A program made the position numbers and the translations under genes. From Mycobacterium persicum (lineage in GTDB: Bacteria; Actinomycetota; Actinomycetes; Mycobacteriales; Mycobacteriaceae): DNA of 64,000 bases. The stretch spans positions 1-64,000 of the forward strand of contig NZ_MVIF01000013.1 in NCBI RefSeq assembly GCF_002086675.1, given 5' to 3'. The notes beneath the pieces are model-generated. The model searched no databases. It was not told the DNA's origin and worked only from the letters and a program-made list of their open reading frames with translations. Positions 19,926 through 28,598 of the stretch are shown here, piece after piece; position 1 is the first letter of the stretch; each line of letters begins with the position of its first letter.

Positions 19926-21757
19926 CTCGCCCGCAGTCAACCGCTGAAGATGCCCGCAACGCCCTGGTCGCCGGTCTGCTCGCCTCTGGAATCTCGGTCA
20001 ATAGCCTGCAGCCCAGCCACAACCCACAAGTGGCAGCGCAAATGTTCACCACCGCCACCAAATTGGATCCGGGCATGTGCGATGCCTGGCTGGCCCGGAT
20101 CCTCGCCGGCGACCAGAGCATCGAGGTGCTCGCCGGCGCCTGGGCGGCGGTCAGGACATTCGGTTGGGAGACCCGCCGTCTCGGCGTGACGGACCTACAG
20201 TTCCGTCCCGAGGTCTCCGACGGGTTGTTTCTGCGGCTGGCCGTCACCAGCGTTGATTCGCTGGCATGCGCATACGCTGCGGTCCTCGCCGAGAACAGGC
20301 GTTACCAGGAGGCGGCCGAACTACTCGACGCCACCGACCCCCGCCATCCTTTCGACACCGAGCTGGTCAGCTATGTGCGGGGCGTGCTCTACTTCCGCAC
20401 CAAACGCTGGCCCGATGTGCTCAACCAGTTTCCCGAGGCAACGCCCTGGCGTCACCCGGAACTGAAGGCCGCCGGCGCGGCGATGGCCACCACCGCGTTG
20501 GCGTCACTGGGCGTGTTCGAGGAGGCGTTCCGGCGAGCGCAAGAAGCCATTGAAGGGGACCGGGTGCCCGGTGCGGCCAACATTGCGCTCTACACGCAGG
20601 GCATGTGCTTGCGGCATGTCGGCCGCGAGGAGGAAGCCGTTGAACTGTTGCGCCGGGTGTATTCGCGCGACCCCAAGTTCACCCCGGCCCGCGAGGCTCT
20701 GGACAATCCCAACTTCCGGCTGGTACTGACCGATCCGGAAACGATTGAGGCGCGCAAAGATCCGTGGGATCCGGATAGTGCGCCGACCCGCGCCCAAACT
20801 GAGGCTGCTCGCCATGCCGAGATGGCCGCGAAGTATTTGGCTGAAGGGGACGCCGAGCTGAATGCGATGCTCGGCATGGAAAAGGCCAAGAAAGAAATCA
20901 AACTCATCAAGGCGACGACCAAGGTGAACTTGGCGCGGGCCAAGATGGGGCTTCCCGTCCCGGTGACATCGCGTCACACCTTGTTATTGGGGCCGCCGGG
21001 TACTGGAAAGACTTCGGTGGCAAGGGCATTCACCAAGCAGCTCTGCGGGTTGACGGTATTGCGCAAGCCGCTGGTGGTGGAGACCAGTCGTACCAAGTTG
21101 TTGGGCCGGTACATGGCCGATGCGGAGAAGAACACCGAAGAAATGCTCGAGGGTGCGCTGGGTGGCGCGGTTTTCTTCGACGAGATGCACACTCTGCACG
21201 AGCGTGGCTATTCCCAGGGTGATCCCTACGGCAACGCGATCATCAACACCCTGCTGATTTACATGGAGAACCACCGCGACGAGCTCGTGGTCTTCGGCGC
21301 CGGTTATGCCAAGGCGATGGAGAAGATGCTCGAAGTGAATCAGGGTCTGCGACGGCGGTTTTCGACCGTAATCGAGTTCTTCAGCTATACCCCGCAAGAA
21401 TTGATCGCGCTGACCCGGTTGATGGGCCAGGAGAACGAAGACGTCATCACCGACGCGGCAGCCCAGGTGTTACTGCCGTCGTACACCAAGTTCTACAACG
21501 ACCAGACCTACTCCGAAGACGGTGATCTGATCCGGGGCATCGACATGCTCGGCAACGCCGGCTTCGTGCGCAATGTCGTCGAGAAAGCCCGTGATCACCG
21601 TAGTTTCCGCTTGGACGACGCAGATCTGGATGCTGTACTGAACAGCGATCTGACCGATTTCAGCGAGCACCAGATGCTCCGATTCAAGGAGCTGACCCGC
21701 GAGGACCTTGCCGAAGGCCTCAGCGCTGCAGTGGCGGAGAAGAAGACGACGAGTTAG
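19922..21757 (+). CDS. eccA5: ESX-5 AAA+ ATPase EccA5
   Basis: A 611-residue cytosolic protein with an N-terminal TPR-like helical domain (to about residue 280) and a C-terminal CbxX/CfqX-type AAA+ domain. Walker A is GPPGTGKTS at about residue 357 and Walker B is VFFDEMH near residue 420, with a QGLRRRF arginine-finger region near 478. It is believed to release EspG5 from PE/PPE substrates. The ATG overlaps the eccE5 stop. Last gene of the ESX-5 core here. Confidence 0.95.
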   Translation: MTRPQSTAEDARNALVAGLLASGISVNSLQPSHNPQVAAQMFTTATKLDPGMCDAWLARILAGDQSIEVLAGAWAAVRTFGWETRRLGVTDLQFRPEVSDGLFLRLAVTSVDSLACAYAAVLAENRRYQEAAELLDATDPRHPFDTELVSYVRGVLYFRTKRWPDVLNQFPEATPWRHPELKAAGAAMATTALASLGVFEEAFRRAQEAIEGDRVPGAANIALYTQGMCLRHVGREEEAVELLRRVYSRDPKFTPAREALDNPNFRLVLTDPETIEARKDPWDPDSAPTRAQTEAARHAEMAAKYLAEGDAELNAMLGMEKAKKEIKLIKATTKVNLARAKMGLPVPVTSRHTLLLGPPGTGKTSVARAFTKQLCGLTVLRKPLVVETSRTKLLGRYMADAEKNTEEMLEGALGGAVFFDEMHTLHERGYSQGDPYGNAIINTLLIYMENHRDELVVFGAGYAKAMEKMLEVNQGLRRRFSTVIEFFSYTPQELIALTRLMGQENEDVITDAAAQVLLPSYTKFYNDQTYSEDGDLIRGIDMLGNAGFVRNVVEKARDHRSFRLDDADLDAVLNSDLTDFSEHQMLRFKELTREDLAEGLSAAVAEKKTTS

Positions 21758-22409
21758 CCGAGATGTAGCCGTCTGGTTGGCCGCCAACAGCTAACCTTAC
21801 GACCCGGACACTAGCCCAGCGTGCCGCCATCGTAACCGGATTCCCGTGCGGGAAAGCTCGACCTGTCTGCTGAGTCACCCCGCCGTGGAACGACGACGGT
21901 GACCCACTGCCCGGGGTACCACTGCCGGACGGCGGTACCGGTGTGAGCTTGCGTTTCCGCACGGAAAAAGGATATTGACCCACGCCGCCGGTAAGCGGGT
22001 CGAGATTTTCCCGATGCTACCCCTATGGGTTAGGTCCAACTGGCTTCCGGGGCGGCTGTGGCCGGATACGCTGTGTGGTGCTAAAAGCTCGGACGACCGG
22101 GGTGGCGCTCCTGGCAAATTCGCGAGGGTGACTTCATCCGGGATATTGCTACCACTGTGGCACCCCGACGTGCCCCGATCGTGACAGGAGGTGGGCTGAA
22201 CGGACCCGATCAATCGCGTGCCCCATGAAAGTTATGACCACTCACCCCGATCTGGTCACGGCGCTTTGTCCGCCGTCTGAATCGGCTGGCGCCGAGTACC
22301 CCGGCGCGCGCTACGTAACACGTACGTGCTCTCGGTAACACCCCGACACCACCCACAGCGGCGAGGCTCCGTAGCCGGGTTGGACTATCCCCCAAGAGGA
22401 GAAAGTCCG
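21758..22409. other. Intergenic leader between eccA5 and the first PE-like/PPE pair
   Basis: About 650 bp without a convincing gene. It holds the degenerate M-box, then a purine-rich AGGAGGTGG at 22186-22195 with no sensible reading frame behind it. A 37-codon frame at 22228 opens MKVMTTHPDLVTAL, faintly like a PE N-terminus, but stops soon; it may be another PE scar. Confidence 0.5.
21938..22105 (+). ncRNA. Degenerate M-box (Mg2+ riboswitch-like) leader
   Basis: This stretch aligns by eye along most of its length with the intact M-box at 24271-24437. The 3' half is clearest (ACTGGCTTCCGG, then GGATACGCTGTGTGGTGCTA), and CGCACGG near 21959 and the GACCC/GGGTC pair match the 5' half. The 5' consensus GGTGAGGC is altered to GGTGTGAGC and the GCCACT/AGTGGC helix is lost, so Mg2+ sensing is doubtful. 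It precedes the truncated PE-like gene at 22410 and the PPE gene at 22637. Confidence 0.55.
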
Positions 22410-22622
22410 ATGTATTTGCTTGGCACACCACCGGAATCGCTGCACACCACCGCCGGCGACGTAACCGCGGTGAGCGCAACACGATTCGCCGCCCACGAGC
22501 AACGAGCAGTCGTGGAGGCTGCCACTGATCACAAATCGCGCACGGCCGCCACGCCGAAGGACGTTGGTCGCCACACCACGACCGATGCCGCCCACGCGGC
22601 CACCGAAGCCCTAGTCGGTTAA
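22410..22622 (+). pseudogene. Truncated PE-like protein (70 residues)
   Basis: A 70-residue frame with a good ribosome-binding site (AGAGGAG, 8-base spacing), directly upstream of a PPE gene. The start MYLLGTPPESLHTTAG aligns with the PE opening (MSF..TQPEAL), then jumps to VTAVSATRFAAHEQ, which matches the second PE helix (VSALTAAQFAAHAQ); about 28 residues of the PE hairpin are missing. The YxxxD/E secretion signal is changed to HAATE. It is therefore probably a decayed PE that no longer supports export of the PPE partner, unless it is maintained as a small protein. Confidence 0.6.
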
Positions 22623-22636
22623 GGGAGGTGAAGGCG

Positions 22637-23893
22637 ATGGATTTCGGAGCGCTTCCACCGGAAGTCAATTCGCTGCGGATGTATTCGGGACCGGGATCGG
22701 CGCCCCTGCTGGCTGCTGTCGCGGCCTGGGATGGGCTGGCAGCGGAACTGCGTTCGACGGCAGCCTCATACGACGCAGTGATCTCGGAGCTGACCGGCGA
22801 AGGCTGGCTGGGGCCCGCATCGGCATCGATGGCGGCCGCAGTCACCCCATACATGGGGTGGATGAGCATCACGGGCATCCAGGCCGAGCAGACTGCCGCT
22901 CAGGCAGCAGCGGCGGCGGGTGCATTCGAGGCCGCTTTTGCGATGACGGTGCCGCCGGCTGTTGTCGCGGCCAACCGAGCTCGGTTGATGATGCTGGTCG
23001 CCACCAATATCTTCGGCCAGAACACACCCGCGATCGCGGCCACCGAGGCCGAGTACGGCGAAATGTGGGCGCAGGATGCGGCGGCGATGTATGGCTACGC
23101 TGCCGGCGCCGCGGCGGCCGCGACGCTGACACCGTTTACCGAGCCGGCGCAGACTACGAACCCAGTTGGGCCGGCCGGCCAGGCAGCGGCCGTCGCACAA
23201 GCGGCGGGCAGTGCGGCGGGCACACTGACACAGTCGGAGCTGCCGCAATTGATGTCGGCAGTGCCGTCTGCGCTCCAAGGACTCGCGTCGCCGGCGTCGG
23301 CCCTATCGGGCGCTGCAGCCGCCAATCCTGCGGCCGCCCTTCCGGTGCCAGGCGGCATACTCGCCGATATCTTGAATTTCCTGGACGGCAACGACGGCAA
23401 CCCCTACGGAATCTTTCTCAACTCCTCGCTGGTCAACGGCTTCACTTCAGCCGGGTACGTAAGTCCGGACCTGATCACCCCGGCAATCACCGGGGCAATG
23501 GCCGACCTCAATTCGCTGCAGGCCGGCGGGCTGCCGGTCATCTCGCCACCCGACAGCGGCCATTTCAACTTCCCCGCATTGGCCTCGACGTCGGCCCCGG
23601 CGCCGGCGCCGACAAGTGTGAGCAGCGTTGTGACCGGGCTCAATCGCGCGGCGCTGGTCGGTCGATTGTCCGTGCCGGAGAGCTGGACGGCGGCCACCCA
23701 GGTGGTGAACCACGCCGGTGCCGCCGCCCCGGGTGGTGGTTGGACCAGCACGGCCAGTGTCCCCGACGCCGCAGCCGGCACACCTGGCGTGCCCGGGATG
23801 CCCGCCCCAGGTGTTTACGGACACAGCTTCGGCAGCGGCCCCCGGTACGGGTTCAGGCCGACGATTATGTCCCGGCCCCCCGCCGCGGGCTGA
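22637..23893 (+). CDS. PPE family protein, PPE-SVP group
   Basis: A 418-residue PPE protein: [12 protein letters not shown] start, WLG as the WxG turn, [20 protein letters not shown] in the conserved helix 5 region, RLSVPESW as the SVP motif and the common end [20 protein letters not shown] lies upstream. Its genetic PE partner is the truncated 70-residue frame just before it, so if exported it would need a PE supplied from elsewhere, for example the intact PE at 10373. It follows a degenerate M-box leader. Confidence 0.9.
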   Translation: MDFGALPPEVNSLRMYSGPGSAPLLAAVAAWDGLAAELRSTAASYDAVISELTGEGWLGPASASMAAAVTPYMGWMSITGIQAEQTAAQAAAAAGAFEAAFAMTVPPAVVAANRARLMMLVATNIFGQNTPAIAATEAEYGEMWAQDAAAMYGYAAGAAAAATLTPFTEPAQTTNPVGPAGQAAAVAQAAGSAAGTLTQSELPQLMSAVPSALQGLASPASALSGAAAANPAAALPVPGGILADILNFLDGNDGNPYGIFLNSSLVNGFTSAGYVSPDLITPAITGAMADLNSLQAGGLPVISPPDSGHFNFPALASTSAPAPAPTSVSSVVTGLNRAALVGRLSVPESWTAATQVVNHAGAAAPGGGWTSTASVPDAAAGTPGVPGMPAPGVYGHSFGSGPRYGFRPTIMSRPPAAG

Positions 23894-24270
23894 CGACGAG
23901 GCCGATGTTCGCGGTGAAGTTCGCAGGCAAGGACGCCCAGGTGCCGGCCGGTCCACAAGGCTCCGGTGCCGGTGTCCCGCAACGAGACCCGGATCCTGGC
24001 CGGGGCAGTTGGTCCGGCTCGTCATCATCGGCGTTGTCGCCAGGATATCGCCAGCGCAGCCCTGAGTGTTCCGGGATGCCTTGTCGCACAGGCGGTTTGC
24101 GACCAGACATCGGTACGGCCGGCTTGACCGGTCACCGCAATATGCGTGAGTTGCCATACCGCCACCTGATACGACGAATAGTTGCCGGCTGTCTAACCAG
24201 CAGGGTATTGCCGTTATCGGCGGGTTGGGTTGACTCCCATCGCCACAAGTGTCACCATTGCCCTTGCATG
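23894..24270. other. Intergenic region upstream of the M-box
   Basis: About 377 bp after the PPE stop with no convincing frame or RNA. Short frames on both strands lack a ribosome-binding site and family resemblance. The promoter for the M-box transcript should lie in its last part. Confidence 0.5.
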
Positions 24271-24437
24271 CACCTCGCTAGGTGAGGCGTCTGCACGGAT
24301 ACAGGCCACTGACCTCGAACGTCGAAAGACGCCCAGGGTCAGGACAGCTCTTCCCGGCTTAAGGGTTGAGCCCAAGTGGCTTCCGGCTTTGGCTAGCTGG
24401 ATACGCCGTGTGGTGCCAAAGCTCTGACGAGAGGGGT
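24271..24437 (+). ncRNA. M-box (ykoK) magnesium riboswitch
   Basis: The region carries the M-box hallmarks in order: TAGGTGAGGC (24279-24288), a CACGG (24294) that can pair with CCGTG (24406), GCCACT (24305-24310) pairing exactly with AGTGGC (24375-24380), GACC (24311) with GGTC (24337), the AACGTCGAAAGACGCC internal stem-loop at 24319-24334, TTAAGGGTTGAG at 24359, and GGATACGCCGTGTGGTGCCAA near the 3' end. M-boxes fold when Mg2+ binds and shut off Mg2+ transport or stress genes. In M. tuberculosis one precedes the PE20-PPE31 genes near mgtC, the same neighbourhood. The RNA here precedes a leader peptide, a decayed PE and a PPE gene. Confidence 0.9.
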
Positions 24438-24442
24438 GCCGT

Positions 24443-24461
24443 GCCCAGTTGTTCTGCTGGG
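24443..24461 (+). terminator. Hairpin after the M-box, possible expression platform
   Basis: GCCCAG and CTGGGC form a perfect 6-bp stem around a 7-base loop (24449-24455), six bases after the M-box. There is no T-tract. It may be the intrinsic or Rho-dependent termination element controlled by the aptamer, but no alternative antiterminator was worked out. Confidence 0.45.
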
Positions 24462-24526
24462 CTCTCACCCGTGTGCAGTTTGCCTGGCATCCCCGTGTGC
24501 CCTGGCCCTGAGGAGGTGAGAGCGAG

Positions 24527-24607
24527 ATGAGTCCCGGCGATAGTCCGTATCCGAGTCCGACGAGCATTTCGTTCCGATCCGACCCCGGCGCCTTTTTCGC
24601 CTGCTGA
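24527..24607 (+). CDS. Candidate proline-containing leader peptide (26 codons)
   Basis: A short frame, MSPGDSPYPSPTSISFRSDP followed by six residues ending FFAC, lies between the M-box and the PE-like frame. It has the strongest ribosome-binding site of the region (GAGGAGGTGAG, about 6-base spacing). Four of its first ten residues or near them are Pro in an S-P-rich pattern. Salmonella mgtA and mgtCBR are controlled by Pro-rich leader peptides (MgtL, MgtP) downstream of Mg2+-sensing RNA, so an analogous role is possible. That analogy is inference; no homology is claimed. Confidence 0.45.
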   Translation: MSPGDSPYPSPTSISFRSDPGAFFAC

Positions 24608-24720
24608 ACGGGTTCGCCTGATTCTCTACGTTGCCCGGCTCCGCATTTCGGAGACGTGGCGATAGAGCGTGCGAAAAGCACCATTGATCCGGGTTGGGTC
24701 CTTCGTCCTGGAGTAGTTCG

Positions 24721-25020
24721 ATGTCGTTTGCGATCGCCCGTGCAGCTGTGCCGTCTAGGGCCCCCGGCGCCGTGCCACCCGAACACCGCACCCGCATCCG
24801 GCAACTGCCCATTGCCACTTCGGAGGACAACGCCTGCAAGCGACGAATCACACTCGAGCACAACACGATTCAATGCCCGAGTCCGGATCTGGGGGTGGCC
24901 GCACAGATGACGGCAGTCCACCGATCAGGTACCGCGACTTCGGGTTCCGGCGCCGGTTCAGTTGCGGCCACCGGCGCCGACAGCACTACCACAGCCGATG
25001 AGAAAAGAGGCCAGCGATGA
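24721..25020 (+). pseudogene. Decayed PE-like gene (99 residues)
   Basis: A 99-codon frame, exactly PE length, starts MSFAIA with GGAG seven bases upstream and overlaps the following PPE start by 4 bp (ATGA at 25017-25020). Only the first residues (MSF) and the near-C-terminal GSGAGSVAATGAD resemble a PE (SAGSYAATEAAN); the helical centre is replaced by unrelated, charged and Pro-rich sequence. The Tyr of the YxxxD/E signal is lost. It may be a PE degraded by compensating frameshifts but still translated, perhaps now serving to couple translation to the PPE gene. Confidence 0.5.
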
Positions 25021-26222
25021 CCGTCGCTCTGGACTTTGCGATGCTGCCACCCGAAATCAATTCCGCTCGCATGTATTCGGGGCCCGGCTCGGGCCCGATG
25101 ATTGCCGCGGCATCAGCCTGGAAGAGCTTGGCCGCGGAATTACGCGCCACCGCGCTGTCTTATCATTCGGTGCTCGCGGCGCTCACAGGGGAAGAATGGT
25201 ACGGACCGGCATCGGCATCGATGGCAGCCGCCGCCGCCCCCTACGTGGCGTGGATGAACACCACCGCGGTCCAGGCAGAACAGACCGCGGTACAAGCCGA
25301 GGCAGCCGCGGGAGCCTACGAAGCCGCTTTCGCCGCGACTGTCCCTCCGCCGGTGATCGCGGCCAACCGTGCTCAACTGATGGCCTTGATCGCCACAAAT
25401 ATCCTGGGCCAGAACACCCCCGCCATTGCAGCGACCGAGGCACAGTACACCGAAATGTGGGCCCAAGATGCCATGGCGATGTACGGCTACGCCGGATCCT
25501 CGGCTGCCGCCACTCAGCTGAGCCCGTTCGTGGAGCCTCAGCAGGCGACCAACCCCAGCGGGCTGGCGGCCCAGGCGGCTGCGGTCACCGAGGCGTCCGG
25601 CAACTCGGCCGGCAATCAGTCGAGCACGCTGTCCGGGCTGATTTCCATGGTTCCTAGTGCTTTGCAGGGACTTTCGGGACCAAACAGCACATCATGGCTA
25701 CAGGTGATCTGGGACCTGCTCACCGGATCTGGACCTGCTTGGTGGCAGACCCTGTGGAACGTCTGGGGGCCCAACGCGAATGTCTGGAATACCATCACGT
25801 CGACTGGGCTCTTCGTCCCAGGTAGCACGTTTGCCCCCTTCATGGCTAGCGTGCTGGCCGGCGCAGTAGCTGCGGATGCGGCTCAGGATGCGAGTGCGGC
25901 CGCCGCTGGAGTCGGCAGTGGGCTGGCGGCGGGCCCGGTTGCGTCCGCTGGCAGCCTCGGAAGCGCCGTTTCGGCCGGTTTGGGCAACGCGGGCATTGTC
26001 GGCAAGCTGTCGGTACCGCCGGCGTGGACCGCGGCCGCGCCACTGCACAGCCCGCTGGGTTCGGCCTTGGGAGGCACGCCGATGGTCGCACCTCCGCCGG
26101 CGGTGGCGGCCGGAATGCCCGGTATGCCGTTCGGCAATATGGCCGGTCAGCCCTTCGGACGTGCTGTACCCCAGTACGGCTTCCGCCCCACCTTTGTCGC
26201 GCGACCTCCCGCCGCGGGCTAG
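25017..26222 (+). CDS. PPE family protein, PPE-SVP group, downstream of the M-box
   Basis: A 401-residue PPE protein. [17 protein letters not shown] marks the start of the PPE domain, EEWYGPAS holds the WxG turn, [20 protein letters not shown] is the helix 4-5 signature, and KLSVPPAW is the SVP motif. It ends GFRPTFVARPPAAG. Its ATG overlaps the decayed PE-like frame by 4 bp, suggesting translational coupling. The position behind the M-box predicts induction when Mg2+ is low. Without an intact PE partner in cis, its export route is uncertain. Confidence 0.9.
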   Translation: MTVALDFAMLPPEINSARMYSGPGSGPMIAAASAWKSLAAELRATALSYHSVLAALTGEEWYGPASASMAAAAAPYVAWMNTTAVQAEQTAVQAEAAAGAYEAAFAATVPPPVIAANRAQLMALIATNILGQNTPAIAATEAQYTEMWAQDAMAMYGYAGSSAAATQLSPFVEPQQATNPSGLAAQAAAVTEASGNSAGNQSSTLSGLISMVPSALQGLSGPNSTSWLQVIWDLLTGSGPAWWQTLWNVWGPNANVWNTITSTGLFVPGSTFAPFMASVLAGAVAADAAQDASAAAAGVGSGLAAGPVASAGSLGSAVSAGLGNAGIVGKLSVPPAWTAAAPLHSPLGSALGGTPMVAPPPAVAAGMPGMPFGNMAGQPFGRAVPQYGFRPTFVARPPAAG

Positions 26223-27218
26223 TCATCGGTGCATCGGCGCGCACCCGATGCAGGGGTTTGCCCCTCAGGGCGACGCGACCTTCAACCTTTCAGGGATTCT
26301 CCAGCAACCACCCAGCGGAGTGACAGCGAAATTTCCAGTACGTTCCCGAGGTCACCGGTAACGTCCTCTATTTCAGCAAACAGGAGCACGTCATGGCGAT
26401 CAGAGGTCAGGTCGGTGGACGTCCACGTCACCGACCTGACACCTGGCACACCATGGGGCCCAGGAAGGTGGTCGGTCTACCGAGCCGCGGCGGTGGTGCG
26501 CGATGGACTCCAGTCAGTCGCCGCCGGGTGACATGACATTCAGTTGCTGACGAACTAGCAATCGATTTCTTGCCAGCAGGATCAAGTCCAGGAGGTCGCG
26601 AGGCGGCGTTTACCCCAAGAATGCCGCGTAATGATCCAATTATTTGCGGTCTTTGATTTCCGGGGCGATACGATTGGGTAGAAATCATAATTTGGTGATT
26701 CAGGTGGCATGTCGATGCTCCTCGGCAATAGTGGCCAATCGTTTTGACCGACATACGTACAATATCGCCGGATTCCCTCTGTTCACGGTTTTGCCGGTGT
26801 TGCGCATGGAGTGATCTAACCGTTTAATTCATTGTTCTTCGGGCCAATAGCCGCGGGCGCTCACTGGGTGATCTGGACGGCTGAAGTGATAGCTAAGCTG
26901 AGAGTTTTCCAGCGATCAACGATGCGGTGACAGTTACTTTTAACGTCATGATTACACGCCGGGAACGTAATGCAAATAATTATTGTGCAGGGTGACGGTG
27001 ATGGCCGGATTAGGGGCCGCCACAATCGCGCTGGTGGCGCACCTTGACCAGCAGAAGATTCACACCGGGACAGCCCAGATCGGCGTCAATCACGGGGAAT
27101 CAAACGTGCAGTGGTCGACGGGGATGAATAATGAGTTCGGTAAGAGCTGACCTAACTCGCGTACGGAACTACACGGCCGTGATTACTATGGCGGGCAGCG
27201 AAGAACCGGAGGCAGCAA
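26223..27218. other. Long AT-richer intergenic region between PPE genes
   Basis: 996 bp with no convincing gene. From about 26530 to 27000 base composition is clearly more AT-rich than the genes around it. Contents: a 12-bp inverted repeat (26406-26440), a 47-codon frame at 26394-26537 with AGGAG upstream that overlaps this hairpin, and a 49-codon frame at 27001-27150 starting MAGLGAATIA. Neither frame resembles a known family. No M-box was found here. The region could be remnants of lost genes or insertion sequences. Confidence 0.5.
26406..26440. terminator. Perfect 12-bp inverted repeat downstream of a PPE gene
   Basis: GTCAGGTCGGTG and CACCGACCTGAC flank an 11-base spacer (26418-26428). 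It lies 184 bp after the PPE stop with no T-tract. Likely a transcription terminator or operator. Confidence 0.5.
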
Positions 27219-28511
27219 ATGATAGATTTTGGGGCGCTTCCGCCGGAGATCAACTCGGGGCGGATGTACGTCGGGGCGGGTGCTGGTCCGATGTTGGCCG
27301 CGGCCGCGGCCTGGGAGGAGTTGGCCGCCGAGTTGCAGTCCGTGGCCGCCTCGTATCGGTCGATTGTCGAGAGTCTGACCGTGGGACCGTGGACGGGCCC
27401 GTCGTCCATCGCGATGGCAGCCGCGGTCGCGCCGTACCTGGCCTGGATCCACTCGACGGGGGTTCAAGCAGAGCAAGCCGCCGCCCAGGCGACGGTGGCC
27501 GCCGCCGCCTATGAGACGGCGTTCGCGGCGACGGTGCCGCCGCCGGTGATCGCCGCCAACCGAGCGCTGCTGATGACGTTGATCGCCACCAACATTTTCG
27601 GGCAGAACACTCCGGCGATCGCGGCCACCGAGGCCGAATACCTGGAAATGTGGGCCCAAGACGCCGCCGCGATGTATGCCTACGCCAGCTCCTCCGCCAC
27701 GGCCGCTCAGCTGACGCCGTTTACCGAGCCGCCACCGACCACAAACCCGTCGGCAGCGGCGGTCCAATCCGCCGCGGTGGCACCGGCAACCGGCACTGCT
27801 GCGGCCTCAGACATCACGACCCAGCTGTCCCAGCTGATCGCCTCGGTGCCAAATGCGTTGCAAAGCCTCGCCTCGACCACGTCGTTGCCGACGGCGGCGC
27901 CGGCGTTGCCGGGATCCATATTCCCGCTGCCGGCGTTGCCGCCATGGCTGGTAACCGATATCGATAACTGGAACATCATCATGGCGGCCCTCAACGGGCC
28001 ATATTCGCTGCAGGGCCTCGCTGCCATTCCGGGCGGCCCGTTCCTGTCCTTCGGACAGGTCTATGCCTACGCCCAGAATGGCCAGGGTTTGCAGGCCTTT
28101 TTCGCCCCCGCCAAGCCCATCACCGGGGCCCTGGCGCCGATCGCTGATTCGCTGGGCGCAAACCTGACCTCCAGCAGCGCAGGTAGTGGTGGACCGGTCA
28201 GCGGGGCGATGGGGCGGGCGGCCCTGGTGGGCAGCATGTCGGTGCCGCAGGGGTGGACGCAAGCTGCCCCCGCGATGCGACTGGTCTCCTCGCTGCTGCC
28301 CACCAACTTGGCCGCCGCCCCGGCCGCGGCATTTTCCGGCGAGGCAGGGGTATTCGGCCAGATGGCCCTGTCGAGCCTGGCCGGCCGCGCCCTGGCTGCT
28401 ACCACGTTTGGCTCCGCAGGCACTGGTACGGCAAGTTCATTGGGCGGCGTTGTCGCCGGCGCAGACCCCGCCACCGCCACCATCATCGTGATCCCGGCGC
28501 TCGACGAATGA
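27219..28511 (+). CDS. PPE family protein with atypical C-terminus
   Basis: A 430-residue PPE protein starting [20 protein letters not shown]. It has GPWTGPSS (WxG), [20 protein letters not shown] and the SVP-type MSVPQGW near residue 345. The C-terminus, [17 protein letters not shown], lacks the usual RPPAAG ending. GGAGG lies 7 bases upstream of the ATG. No PE gene precedes it. It is 87 bp from the next PPE gene, so the two may be co-transcribed. Confidence 0.88.
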   Translation: MIDFGALPPEINSGRMYVGAGAGPMLAAAAAWEELAAELQSVAASYRSIVESLTVGPWTGPSSIAMAAAVAPYLAWIHSTGVQAEQAAAQATVAAAAYETAFAATVPPPVIAANRALLMTLIATNIFGQNTPAIAATEAEYLEMWAQDAAAMYAYASSSATAAQLTPFTEPPPTTNPSAAAVQSAAVAPATGTAAASDITTQLSQLIASVPNALQSLASTTSLPTAAPALPGSIFPLPALPPWLVTDIDNWNIIMAALNGPYSLQGLAAIPGGPFLSFGQVYAYAQNGQGLQAFFAPAKPITGALAPIADSLGANLTSSSAGSGGPVSGAMGRAALVGSMSVPQGWTQAAPAMRLVSSLLPTNLAAAPAAAFSGEAGVFGQMALSSLAGRALAATTFGSAGTGTASSLGGVVAGADPATATIIVIPALDE

Positions 28512-28598
28512 CGGCGGTGACGGTGATGATCGGCGCAACGACGGGCCATAGCCCAGCTAGGGCCACTCAAAGCACCCGGCCAGGTAAGGGGTAGAGAC

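Noticed and set aside
22228..22341. Short frame MKVMTTHPDLVTAL resembling a PE start
   Set aside because: Similarity is confined to a dozen residues, no ribosome-binding site is present and it stops after 37 codons. Mentioned only as a possible scar.
26394..26537. 47-codon frame with AGGAG upstream
   Set aside because: It overlaps a perfect 12-bp inverted repeat, is Arg-rich without family resemblance, and is better explained as a terminator region.
27001..27150. 49-codon frame beginning MAGLGAATIA
   Set aside because: No clear ribosome-binding site or recognisable family. It could be a fragment, but evidence is too thin to call a gene.
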